A stretch of DNA of 35,211 nt, taken from Candidatus Tayloriibacteriota bacterium. Lineage in GTDB: Bacteria; Patescibacteriota; Minisyncoccia; Phycocordibacterales; SIBU01. The translations under genes and the position numbers were made by a program. The notes under the pieces were generated by a model, which worked only from the letters and a program-made list of their open reading frames with translations, was not told the origin of the DNA and did not search any database. Positions 1 to 7,660 of the stretch are shown piece by piece. Within the stretch, counting starts at the first letter, position 1. Each line of letters opens with the position of its first letter. The stretch spans positions 1-35,211 of the forward strand of contig JACPHR010000029.1 of the NCBI GenBank assembly GCA_016188455.1, read 5' to 3'.

Positions 1-2
1 AC

Positions 3-131
3 AATTATCGCGGGGTTTCCAAATATCATTTCCCGATGTATCTTAAAGAGGTGGAGTACCGATTCAATCATCGAAACGACAACTTATTCAAACTCTTTAT
101 CAGCGTCTATTTTGGTTACGTTTCCGTCTAA
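3..131 (+). mobile_element. C-terminal fragment of IS1595/ISXO2-like DDE transposase, truncated by window start
   Basis: Frame 3 reads NYRGVSKYHFPMYLKEVEYRFNHRNDNLFKLFISVYFGYVSV*, matching the HVSKKHLxRYLxEFxFRxNxR end of ISXO2-like transposases. Confidence 0.8.
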
Positions 132-285
132 TTACCTAAATTAAAGCATTCCTTTGCATAAGTTCCTGGAAAATTAATTTGTATCCGCCCAGTATATCGC
201 AAACCTCCAAACTTGCAAAATAACTCTTTTTAATTAAGATTGCATATGGAGTTTCTTTCGCAAAACACATAAAGAAAGGTTCAAG

Positions 286-1263
286 ATGAAACCGATACCG
301 AAACAAGTAGAACCAGTTTTTCTGGAAGGACTGAAGTTAATTAGCCGGGGAAAAGTCTGCGAGCTCTATACCGGCCTTCCGGGGAGGCCTGATCTGGGCC
401 TTAAGGTCATCTCCGACCGAGCGAGCGCCCATGACATCATCCTTCCCTTCCCTGTGCCGAACAAAGGTATTTACCTCAACCTTATTGATTGGTGGTGGCG
501 GCAACAAATGCCGTGGGTGAGACATGACGTAGTCGCTATCGGGCCAAAGATTGACGAGTATCTGCCAAAAGAGCATCGGGGCAAGCCGAATCTCCATCGC
601 CGTGCGAGAATTATCAGTCTCCTTCAAGCGCTTATGGTGGAGCTGGTCTTCCGCTGGCTCTTGACCGGCACAGGGTTGAAAAAGTACAGGCAAAATAAAG
701 GCGTCGTCTGCGGACAAAAACTGGTGGACGGACTGGTGGAATGGAGTGAAATCAATCCTTCGGTTGCCACGCCAACCACCAAAGACCCCGATGGCCACGA
801 TGTCCATATGGACCTTGATGAAGCTGTCAGACGTTTCGGAACGAGCCCTTTTGAACTCACTCATCCCTTATTTGAAGTTGGCAGGAGAATCGCGGCAACG
901 CATGGAATCATGATAGCTGATACCAAATTTGAGGTTGGCCGAAACGAGCGGGGTGAATTGGTCCTTATTGACGAAGTTCTGACTTCGGATTCAAGCCGTT
1001 TCCTTCCCGAGAAAGAAGTACAGATGGCTCGGACAACCCCGGGTTACAAACCGGCATCGTTTGATAAACAGCCGATACGGGATTACCTCTTAAATGTCCT
1101 GGGGGTCGGCGCAGAAACGCCACTTACTGACGAAGTGATTGCAAATGTCCACAATCACAGGTACCCCGATGATATTGGCGAAGAGACGACTGCGCGGTAT
1201 GAGAAATTACACAAAATGCTTACCGGCATGACGGCCGTGGGACACCTGGGTACTTTGGGTTGA
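286..1263 (+). CDS. purC: Phosphoribosylaminoimidazole-succinocarboxamide synthase (SAICAR synthetase)
   Basis: Motifs GKVCELY, SDRASAHD, TPTTKDPDGHD, IMIADTKFEVG, LIDEVLTSDSSRF. Confidence 0.95.
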   Translation: MKPIPKQVEPVFLEGLKLISRGKVCELYTGLPGRPDLGLKVISDRASAHDIILPFPVPNKGIYLNLIDWWWRQQMPWVRHDVVAIGPKIDEYLPKEHRGKPNLHRRARIISLLQALMVELVFRWLLTGTGLKKYRQNKGVVCGQKLVDGLVEWSEINPSVATPTTKDPDGHDVHMDLDEAVRRFGTSPFELTHPLFEVGRRIAATHGIMIADTKFEVGRNERGELVLIDEVLTSDSSRFLPEKEVQMARTTPGYKPASFDKQPIRDYLLNVLGVGAETPLTDEVIANVHNHRYPDDIGEETTARYEKLHKMLTGMTAVGHLGTLG

Positions 1264-1283
1264 GTTCCAAGTAAAATTACTCG

Positions 1284-1314
1284 AATCGAGCCTTAAATGC
1301 GGCTCGATTTTTTT
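1284..1314 (+). terminator. Rho-independent terminator after purC
   Basis: AATCGAGCC-TTAAATGC-GGCTCGATT followed by a T-run. Confidence 0.85.
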
Positions 1315-1331
1315 ATACAGAGACGCGAATT

Positions 1332-2390
1332 CTAAAGCTTGATTACTTTTTCCCACGGCAATCCGAGCTTGCCAAAATGCCCGTAGGCGGCCGTCTGCCG
1401 GTATATGGGACGCAGAAGATTGAGCCGCTCAATGATTTTCCGAGGGCGAAAATCAAAATGTTTCCGCACCAGCGCCGAAAGGTCTTTGCCTTTTTCATCC
1501 ACCGCGTATACCATCAAAGGTTCAATGTGGCCAATGGCGTAAGCGACCGAAACCAAACATTCTTTGGCGTAGCCATTCGCCACCAGATTTTTTGCCACGA
1601 AGCGGCACATGTAAGCGCCGGAGCGGTCAACTTTGGTCAAATCCTTTCCGGAAAAACAGCCTCCGCCGTGTGGAATGAGCCCCCCGTAAGTGTCCACCAT
1701 AATTTTCCGGCCGGTAAGCCCGGCGTCAGCTTCAAAGCCGCCCGGCACGAACGAACCGGTGGGATTGACGAGAATTTCAACTCCTTTGGCGAGCGGGCCT
1801 AGCGTGGGTCGGATTAATTTTTCCGTAATAGTTTTCTTTATTTCGGCGTGCGTAATCCCTTTGGCATGCTGGCAACTGACCAATACGGTCCTGATTTTCC
1901 CGCCATGAAAAGTAATCTGGGTTTTGCCGTCGGGCTTAAGCCACTTGACCGCGCCGCTAGTCCGCAATTTCTCCAGACCTTTGGCAAGTTTGTGGACCAA
2001 CACCACGCCAAGCGGCAAAAACTCCGGCGTCTCGTCGGTGGCAAAACCGTACATAATGCCCTGGTCCCCCGCCCCGCCCGTGTCCACCCCTTGAGCGATA
2101 TCCGGCGACTGCTGCACTATAAAAACTTGAATGTCCAACTTCTTGTTATAGCCTATGCTTTTGTAGACGCTGGCCGCGATTTTTTTGTAATTGACTTTGG
2201 CTTTAGTAGTCACTTCCCCGCCCAAAACCAAATGGCCGTGACTGCCGAAGGTCTCCACCGCCACTCGGCTCTTCGGGTCTTGTTTCAAACACTCGTCTAA
2301 AATGGAGTCCGAAATCTGGTCGCAGACTTTGTCCGGATGCCCCGAGGTGACACTCTCCACCGTGTACGTGCCGTTTGAATTTTTTTTCAT
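1332..2390 (-). CDS. metK: S-adenosylmethionine synthetase
   Basis: Motifs VTSGHPDKVCDQISDSILD, GAGDQGIMYGFA, SGKDLTKVDRSGAYM. Confidence 0.97.
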   Translation of the reverse strand: MKKNSNGTYTVESVTSGHPDKVCDQISDSILDECLKQDPKSRVAVETFGSHGHLVLGGEVTTKAKVNYKKIAASVYKSIGYNKKLDIQVFIVQQSPDIAQGVDTGGAGDQGIMYGFATDETPEFLPLGVVLVHKLAKGLEKLRTSGAVKWLKPDGKTQITFHGGKIRTVLVSCQHAKGITHAEIKKTITEKLIRPTLGPLAKGVEILVNPTGSFVPGGFEADAGLTGRKIMVDTYGGLIPHGGGCFSGKDLTKVDRSGAYMCRFVAKNLVANGYAKECLVSVAYAIGHIEPLMVYAVDEKGKDLSALVRKHFDFRPRKIIERLNLLRPIYRQTAAYGHFGKLGLPWEKVIKL

Positions 2391-2421
2391 ATTTTGGAAA
2401 TTAGATTAGTAATGAGAAATT

Positions 2422-2449
2422 AAAAAATCTTTCCCTTTAAGGAAAGACT
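2422..2449 (-). terminator. Intrinsic terminator of the metK leader (riboswitch expression platform)
   Basis: Minus strand AGTCTTTCC-TTAAA-GGGAAAGATTTTTTAA, directly after the aptamer and before the metK start. Confidence 0.8.
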
Positions 2450-2455
2450 TTGCGA

Positions 2456-2568
2456 CATTATCTTCCCCTAAACGGGATTGGGTTGAGCACTTTATCCCTC
2501 GACTTCGCTCGGGACAAGTTGCTGGATGGGTCGTAAAGCCAATGACTCTCGCCATCCTCTTGATAACT
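2456..2568 (-). promoter_or_regulatory. SAM-I (S-box) riboswitch aptamer controlling metK
   Basis: Minus strand GTTATCAAGAGGATGG...CCATCCAGCAACTT...AAGTGCTCAACCC...GGGGAAGATAAT: P1 (GTTATC/GATAAT), AAGAG, P2 (GGATGG/CCATCC), GCAAC, GTGCT and GAAGATAA core in S-box order. Confidence 0.92.
2495..2514. repeat. TCCCTCGACTTCGCTCGGGA palindromic repeat, in the P3 arm of the SAM-I riboswitch
   Basis: Shares the CCCTCGACTTCGCTCGGG core with 6128-6147 inside trmD. Confidence 0.85.
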
Positions 2569-2584
2569 ATTGATTTGTGATAAA

Positions 2585-2612
2585 AGTATAATACTGTAGG
2601 GGGGAAAAGCAA
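2585..2612 (-). promoter_or_regulatory. Sigma70-type promoter of the metK leader
   Basis: Minus strand TTGCTT-N16-TATACT just upstream of the riboswitch P1 and downstream of the ncRNA terminator. Confidence 0.6.
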
Positions 2613-2633
2613 TAACAGTAACTGCTTTGGAAT

Positions 2634-2665
2634 AAAAAAGCCGGCTCGTGTCAAACGAAACCGGC
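2634..2665 (-). terminator. Intrinsic terminator of the candidate ncRNA
   Basis: Minus strand GCCGGTTTCGTTTGACACGAGCCGGCTTTTTT. Confidence 0.75.
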
Positions 2666-2908
2666 ATCTTGTCTGCGACCGAAAAGAAAGAACGGGGCTG
2701 GATGCGGGTATCACCGTACTGCTTGGAAAGGTCGCAGCCCACTTAACGCGACCTTTTACCTATCAGTTCCCAAAACAACTGATAGAGCCAGTTCCCAGGA
2801 GGCTCAAGGTTCCGCAGATAAGTCCGGCCCGCTGCTCACGCGTCTGTGCCTGTGCCCGCACACCAAACGCAGGTTGTCAGTCGTCAGGACAATCCCCCAC
2901 CCAGCTCC
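2634..2908 (-). ncRNA. Candidate structured noncoding RNA of unassigned class, with its own terminator
   Basis: Long-range closing stem between minus-strand GGAGCTGGGTGGGGG (2908-2894) and CCCGCATCCAGCCCC (2708-2694); internal hairpins GCGTTTG/CAGACGC, GAGCC/GGCTC, CTATCAGTT/AACTGATAG, AAAGGTCGC/GCGACCTTT; terminator at 2634-2665. No convincing CDS. Confidence 0.6.
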
Positions 2909-3017
2909 AAAAATCAACTTATCACAACCGCGAAAAATATGCAAGAAACTTGGCTGTGATACAATACTGTGCCATGAGAACTTCCCATTTTCGTGTCTAT
3001 TCGTTTACATTCGCTCC

Positions 3018-3054
3018 GCCTGCCAAAGCCTGAGCTTTGCGATGGCGGGCAGGC
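3018..3054. repeat. Palindromic repeat GCCTGCC-AAAGC-CTGA-GCTTTG-CGATGGC-GGGCAGGC
   Basis: Nested inverted repeat GCCTGCC/GGCAGGC with inner AAAGC/GCTTT, intergenic. Confidence 0.7.
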
Positions 3055-3137
3055 ATAATTTTCAATTTCAATGCCAAATAATCTTCCGTCTTAAAATTTC
3101 GTATCCTTTCGTATATTCGTATCTAAATTGTCGTATT

Positions 3138-3824
3138 ATGAAAAAGGTGGCCATTTTTGACGTTGACGGCACGCTCTTCCGCTCCAGCTTCTTGATTGAG
3201 CTAGTGGAAGCGCTCGTGGCGCGCGGCGTTTTTCCGAAGCAGAGCCGTAAAATGTATGAGCGCCAATTTAAGCTTTGGCTCGGCCGCGAGGGAAGCTACG
3301 AGGCCTACATTGAAGCGGTGGTGGAAACTTTTATGAAGCATCTCAAAGGCGTCGCCTATGAAGATTTTGAGCGGGTGGGCCTGGAAGTGGTGGAGGCCAA
3401 CAAAAATAAAATTTACCGCTATCCCCGAGACCTGGCGAAAAAACTCAAGCGCCGGGGCTACTTTCTGCTGGCAATTTCACAGTCGCCGAAGGGCCTCTTG
3501 GATACCTTTTGCCGGCGGCTCGGTTTTGACAAGGTCTACGGCCGTTTCTACGAGCTCGGGCCTTCGGACAGATTCACCGGCGAGGTCGTGGACCTGCACC
3601 TCATTGCCAACAAGGCAAACATCGTCCGCCGAGCAGTCGCCAAGGAAAGACTGTCACTCAAAGACTCGTACGGCATCGGCGACACCGAGGGCGACATCCC
3701 GATGCTTGAACTGGTGACGCACCCGATTTGCTTTAACCCGAACCAAGCCCTCTATCGCTACGGCAAATTAAACGGCTGGAAAATTGTGGTGGAACGCAAG
3801 GATGTGGTGTATGAGATGAGATAA
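3138..3824 (+). CDS. HAD-superfamily (SerB-like, HAD-IB) phosphatase
   Basis: MKKVAIFDVDGTLFRSS, AISQSPKG, GIGDTEGDIPMLELV. The supplied ORF starts at 2874; the ATG at 3138 directly precedes the DxDGT motif. Confidence 0.85.
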   Translation: MKKVAIFDVDGTLFRSSFLIELVEALVARGVFPKQSRKMYERQFKLWLGREGSYEAYIEAVVETFMKHLKGVAYEDFERVGLEVVEANKNKIYRYPRDLAKKLKRRGYFLLAISQSPKGLLDTFCRRLGFDKVYGRFYELGPSDRFTGEVVDLHLIANKANIVRRAVAKERLSLKDSYGIGDTEGDIPMLELVTHPICFNPNQALYRYGKLNGWKIVVERKDVVYEMR

Positions 3825-3831
3825 ATGGTTT

Positions 3832-3864
3832 GCCCCGCCCCGTCCGCGGCGGGCGGGGCGGGGC
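3832..3864. repeat. GC-rich palindrome GCCCCGCCCCG-N11-CGGGGCGGGGC
   Basis: Perfect 11-bp arms between the HAD gene and the MFS gene. Confidence 0.8.
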
Positions 3865-3880
3865 ATGATACAATATTTTT

Positions 3881-5050
3881 GTGAAAAAAATCTTCGGCAT
3901 TGAGAAAAATGTTTTCTTCCTGGGGCTGGTGAGCTTCTTCAACGACTTCTCAAACGAGATGATTGTTTCGGTTTTCCCGGCGTTTTTCAGCTCGGTTTTA
4001 AAGTCCGGCGCGGCCTCTCTTGGATTCATAGAAGGACTAGCCGACGGACTCTCAAACCTTACGAAAATCTTCTCCGGCCGTATTTCTGACCGCATACAGA
4101 AAAGAAAAAGGCTCGCGCTCTTTGGCTACACGCTTTCGGTCGCCACCCGTCCCTTCTATCTTGTCTCATCGAGCGCGGCTCATGTGCTTGGCATCCGCGT
4201 CGTTGACCGAATCGGCAAAGGCATCCGCGAGGCGCCGAGGGACGCGCTGCTTTCCCTTTCCTCTCCGGCCGGAGCAGTCGGAAAATCATTCGGTTTTCAT
4301 CGCATGATGGACTCGGCTGGAGCAATTTTGGGCCCGCTCGGGGCTTTTCTTATACTGCACTCTCTTCCCGATTCTTTCAACACGGTTTTTACGGTAGCTT
4401 TTTTGTTAGGCATTATGGCGCTCTTTTCCTTCGCGTTTATAAAAGAGGTGCCAGTCGCGCATTATCAAGGAGAAATAAAAAAAATGCGTTTGCGCCTGAA
4501 ACATCAGACCAAAGAATTCAAAAGTTTTTTATTGGTCATCTTCGTGCTCTCGCTTGCCAACCTGCCAGTGGCGCTTCTTTTGCTTCGTACCAAAGACCTC
4601 GGGCTCGAAACAAGCTACATACCTCTGTTCTATCTTTTTTTCAACCTCTCGTTTACCGCATTTTCCTATCATGCGGGCAAAGTGGCGGATAGAATCGGGG
4701 ACAAGCCGGTAATCTTGGGCGGCTATCTGCTTATCGCGCTTGCCTACCTTTTGATGATTTACGACCACACGTTGACCGCTCTTGCCGTCGGCTTTGCAAT
4801 TCTTGGCATTGGGTACGCGCTGACCGACGGCATACAGCGCTCCTTCGCGGCGCGGCTCACCATTGCCGAAGAGCGCGGCAGCGCCTACGGACTCTTAAAC
4901 GCCGCCATCGGCTTCGGCGTGCTCTTTGCCGGCATCGTCGGCGGATTAATTTGGCAGTACTTCGGCGCGGTCTCCGCGCTCACGCTTTTTCTTGGCCTCA
5001 TCCTCGTAGCGCTCATCGGTTTCGGCTTGCTAAACCCCGCCAAGCGTTAA
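3881..5050 (+). CDS. MFS transporter
   Basis: 389 aa with about 12 hydrophobic segments; GRISDRIQKRKRLALFGY and DRIGKGIREAPRDALL loops typical of MFS. Confidence 0.85.
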   Translation: MKKIFGIEKNVFFLGLVSFFNDFSNEMIVSVFPAFFSSVLKSGAASLGFIEGLADGLSNLTKIFSGRISDRIQKRKRLALFGYTLSVATRPFYLVSSSAAHVLGIRVVDRIGKGIREAPRDALLSLSSPAGAVGKSFGFHRMMDSAGAILGPLGAFLILHSLPDSFNTVFTVAFLLGIMALFSFAFIKEVPVAHYQGEIKKMRLRLKHQTKEFKSFLLVIFVLSLANLPVALLLLRTKDLGLETSYIPLFYLFFNLSFTAFSYHAGKVADRIGDKPVILGGYLLIALAYLLMIYDHTLTALAVGFAILGIGYALTDGIQRSFAARLTIAEERGSAYGLLNAAIGFGVLFAGIVGGLIWQYFGAVSALTLFLGLILVALIGFGLLNPAKR

Positions 5051-5106
5051 ACCGTTCTGCATTTTCGACTTTACATCCTCAATCTTTTTTCCTTCACTTC
5101 CACCGG

Positions 5107-5124
5107 CTTATTCGCGCGAATGGT
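5107..5124. repeat. ArsR-A flanking palindrome, downstream copy: CTTATTCGCGCGAATGGT
   Basis: Exact inverted copy at 5457-5474; core ATTCGCGCGAAT is a perfect palindrome. Confidence 0.85.
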
Positions 5125-5175
5125 TCAAGAGAAAAAATAGCACGCGCAGGAAGGGGCGAGAAGGAAAAACAGAAG

Positions 5176-5445
5176 TTACAACAAACGAAGCACGTAATCC
5201 GTAATCCGGTGCGGCGAAGAAGACAGGCTGTACCACATTTGAAGGCTTCGCTGTTCACGTTCTACCAATTCGGCGGCATACAAAACTGCCAAGTGTTTGG
5301 ATGTGGCTTTGAAAGACAAACGCAAAATCTCGGCGAGTTCACCTACCGTCCCCTCTGAATGCTTTTTAAGATACGAAAGAATGGCGAGCCTGCGCCGATT
5401 CCCTATTGCCTTAAGAACTCTTTCAAATTTTCTAAAATCATTCAT
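5176..5445 (-). CDS. ArsR-family winged-helix transcriptional regulator (paralog A)
   Basis: MNDFRKFERVLKAIGNRRRLAILSYLKKHSEGTVGELAEILRLSFKATSKHLAVLYAAELVEREQRSLQMWYSL; homologous along its length to 33204-33464. Confidence 0.85.
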   Translation of the reverse strand: MNDFRKFERVLKAIGNRRRLAILSYLKKHSEGTVGELAEILRLSFKATSKHLAVLYAAELVEREQRSLQMWYSLSSSPHRITDYVLRLL

Positions 5446-5456
5446 TCTTTTATTGT

Positions 5457-5474
5457 ACCATTCGCGCGAATAAG
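5457..5474. promoter_or_regulatory. ArsR-A flanking palindrome, upstream copy (candidate operator)
   Basis: ACCATTCGCGCGAATAAG, 11 nt upstream of the ArsR-A start; inverted copy of 5107-5124. Confidence 0.7.
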
Positions 5475-5516
5475 TCCATAGCGGAGTGTGAGTGGATGTA
5501 AAGTGCAGAATTAGAA

Positions 5517-6275
5517 TTATTTTTTGCGCTTTGAGCGCCACCCGTCTATTTTGGCGCGGTGACCCGAGAGAAGAATTTTCGGTACGCGGTATTTTTTGCC
5601 GTGGTATTCAAAAACTTCGGGACGGGTATAGACATCCGAACTAGCGACGCGCGACTCTTCAATTGAATTAAAATCTCCTAGAACGCCCGCCACCTGACGC
5701 GAGATGGCGTCAATCATAATCATGGCCGGCAGTTCCCCGCCGGTCAGCACATAGGGTCCCACCGAAACTTCTTCTGCCTTCATTCGCGTCATTCGCCCTG
5801 ATTCGCGGATTGATGTCGTGTTTATAACTTTCTTCACCCGTGCGTCTATGCCTTCGTAGCGGCCGCAGATGATAACAATGTCGGTGCACTTCCGTGCCAA
5901 CTTTTTACCGTACTCATTAGTGAATTGTTTCCCAGACGGGCTTAACCAAACCATCTTAACATTTGACTTTTGACTTTTGACTTTTGACTTTCTTGAACCC
6001 TGAATCCTGAATCCTGAATCTTTCAAAACGGCTTCTACAGCTTTGATTACCGGCAGTGCTTGAATCACCACGCCCGGTCCGCCGCCGTAGGGTTTTTTAT
6101 CTATTCGCCTGTCTTTTTTCTTTCCCGCCCCTCGACTTCGCTCGGGGTAAATAAAATCGCGCGGGTTGTAAAATTTTACCCTGATTTTTTTATCCTCAAT
6201 CGCCCGCTTCAAAATGGACTCCCCGAGGTAGGAATCAAAGGCCCGAGGAAACAAGGTAACGATGTGGAAAGTCAT
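5517..6275 (-). CDS. trmD: tRNA (guanine-N1)-methyltransferase TrmD, with repeat-derived insertions
   Basis: MTFHIVTLFPRAFDSYLGESILKRA, KPYGGGPGVVIQA, IICGRYEGIDARV, YVLTGGELPAMIMIDAISR. Insertions YPERSRG and DSGFRIQGSRKSKVKSQKSNVK. Confidence 0.95.
   Translation of the reverse strand: MTFHIVTLFPRAFDSYLGESILKRAIEDKKIRVKFYNPRDFIYPERSRGAGKKKDRRIDKKPYGGGPGVVIQALPVIKAVEAVLKDSGFRIQGSRKSKVKSQKSNVKMVWLSPSGKQFTNEYGKKLARKCTDIVIICGRYEGIDARVKKVINTTSIRESGRMTRMKAEEVSVGPYVLTGGELPAMIMIDAISRQVAGVLGDFNSIEESRVASSDVYTRPEVFEYHGKKYRVPKILLSGHRAKIDGWRSKRKK
5962..6020. repeat. Short tandem repeats in trmD: (TTGACTT)n and (TGAATCC)n
   Basis: ATTTGACTTTTGACTTTTGACTTTTGACTTTC followed by TTGAACCCTGAATCCTGAATCCTGAATC. 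Confidence 0.9.
6128..6147. repeat. CCCCTCGACTTCGCTCGGGG palindromic repeat inside trmD (encodes PERSRG)
   Basis: Same family as 2495-2514. Confidence 0.85.
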
Positions 6276-6362
6276 ATACGCAATAGTAAATAGAAAATAG
6301 TAAATAGTAAATAGAAGAAGGGAAAAAATTTAATGAACTACCGCTGTTTTCTCTCATAAAAA

Positions 6363-6390
6363 ACCCCCGAAAGGCGAACCTTTCGGGGGT
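6363..6390 (-). terminator. Terminator of the aminotransferase gene
   Basis: ACCCCCGAAAGG-CGAA-CCTTTCGGGGGT; minus-strand T-run follows. Confidence 0.85.
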
Positions 6391-6411
6391 GTGAGTAATC
6401 TGACCTTCAAA

Positions 6412-7632
6412 TCAGTAAGCGACTGCGGCGGTTTCAAATGCCACGCGAATCTCGTCCGCCACTGATACGATATCATTCTGCGCGACCGAATAGCGAATAT
6501 AGGGGTTGAAATCAACCCCCACGATTCCCACTCGTTCAATCATAAGCGAATTGAAGTGCTCGGCGTTCTTCACTGCCTCTCCAAACGCCATCCTCGGGGC
6601 ATGCCAGAGCGAGAAAAATCCGGCTCCCGGCTTGCACGCAAGGCGCATGCGGCAGTTCGTAAGGATATTGATGAAACAATCTAACCGACTGTTATACTCG
6701 CTGCTCAGCGACTCAATGAGATCAAAATGATTTTCAACGAGACGAAGTAGTCCGGCCGCCATAGGCGCCGCGAATCCGCTGTCGGTATTTCCTTTGATGC
6801 GGGCAACGTCGGCGATGAAGTCGGAAGAGCCGACCATCGCGCCGACCCGCCAGCCCGTGCAGTTTCCAAGCTTGGAGCCGGAAAATGCCTCGGCCCAGGA
6901 GAGTTCTGGAAATTCGCACGCCACATCAGTGAGAGTGCAATGACTCGCGCTGCTTGCCAGTCCGGCGTATGCCGCATCGTTCCAGATACGGATATCATGT
7001 CGCTCGCAGAAGTGGCAGAGCAAAAGCAGCCACTCCATGATTGCCACCTGTCCGGACGGATTGTGCGGATAGTTCATCATGACAAGCTTCGCCTTGAAAT
7101 CTCCGCTGCCGATATCCTTCGAAATCTGAAACAGGTCATCAGGGAAGAAGCGGAAATTATTGGCGGGGCCAAGCTTAAGCGAGTGATGATACAACAGTTG
7201 ACCAAGATACCCGGCGCACCAGTCTTTTGGAGTGGGATAGCCGGGATCAGTCGTCGTTGCCACCTGAAGGCCGAAGGATTCCTTCGCGCCGCATGCAAAC
7301 GGAATGAGCGGAATCATCGGCTTGATGCCGGGAATGGGGAGAAACGAGAGTTCCTTCCGCTGGCTCAAATCAATTTTCACATGCGTCTGCACGAATCGGC
7401 GAGCGAAATCAGGCACGCCGGGACTGCCGTTGTCCTGATATTCATGCATGAACTCATCCTCTGAGAGCACGGCAGTCGCAGCGGCAGTTCTAGCTTCGAG
7501 AAAGGCCGGCCCGGAGGGCTGGCCGATGGAGAGCTTGATGATTTTTCTTCCCGCTTTTTCTGCCTCCGCAGTTTTCCGCTTGATTCGCTGAAACAGGTTT
7601 TCACCGGCTTCGGACAGTCTGGATTTTCTCAT
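6412..7632 (-). CDS. PLP-dependent class I/II aminotransferase, possibly LL-diaminopimelate aminotransferase-like
   Basis: KIIKLSIGQPSGP, DPGYPTP, MNYPHNPSGQVA, SGSKLGNCTGWRVG (PLP lysine region); adjacent to lysA and a dapB remnant. Confidence 0.8.
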   Translation of the reverse strand: MRKSRLSEAGENLFQRIKRKTAEAEKAGRKIIKLSIGQPSGPAFLEARTAAATAVLSEDEFMHEYQDNGSPGVPDFARRFVQTHVKIDLSQRKELSFLPIPGIKPMIPLIPFACGAKESFGLQVATTTDPGYPTPKDWCAGYLGQLLYHHSLKLGPANNFRFFPDDLFQISKDIGSGDFKAKLVMMNYPHNPSGQVAIMEWLLLLCHFCERHDIRIWNDAAYAGLASSASHCTLTDVACEFPELSWAEAFSGSKLGNCTGWRVGAMVGSSDFIADVARIKGNTDSGFAAPMAAGLLRLVENHFDLIESLSSEYNSRLDCFINILTNCRMRLACKPGAGFFSLWHAPRMAFGEAVKNAEHFNSLMIERVGIVGVDFNPYIRYSVAQNDIVSVADEIRVAFETAAVAY

Positions 7633-7660
7633 TTTGGTATTTCCTTTTTGTTTGGTTGAT

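Noticed and set aside
2406-2742. Two minus-strand ORFs upstream of metK
   Set aside because: They overlap the SAM-I riboswitch, its terminator and promoter; the PERSRG-type peptide comes from the palindromic repeat.
2634-2908. tmRNA, RNase P RNA, SRP RNA or T-box identity for the structured RNA
   Set aside because: None of the signature motifs (GAGGAAAGTCC/ACAGAA, GGAAGGAAGCAGC, TGGTACCGCG, tRNA-like end with tag ORF) are visible.
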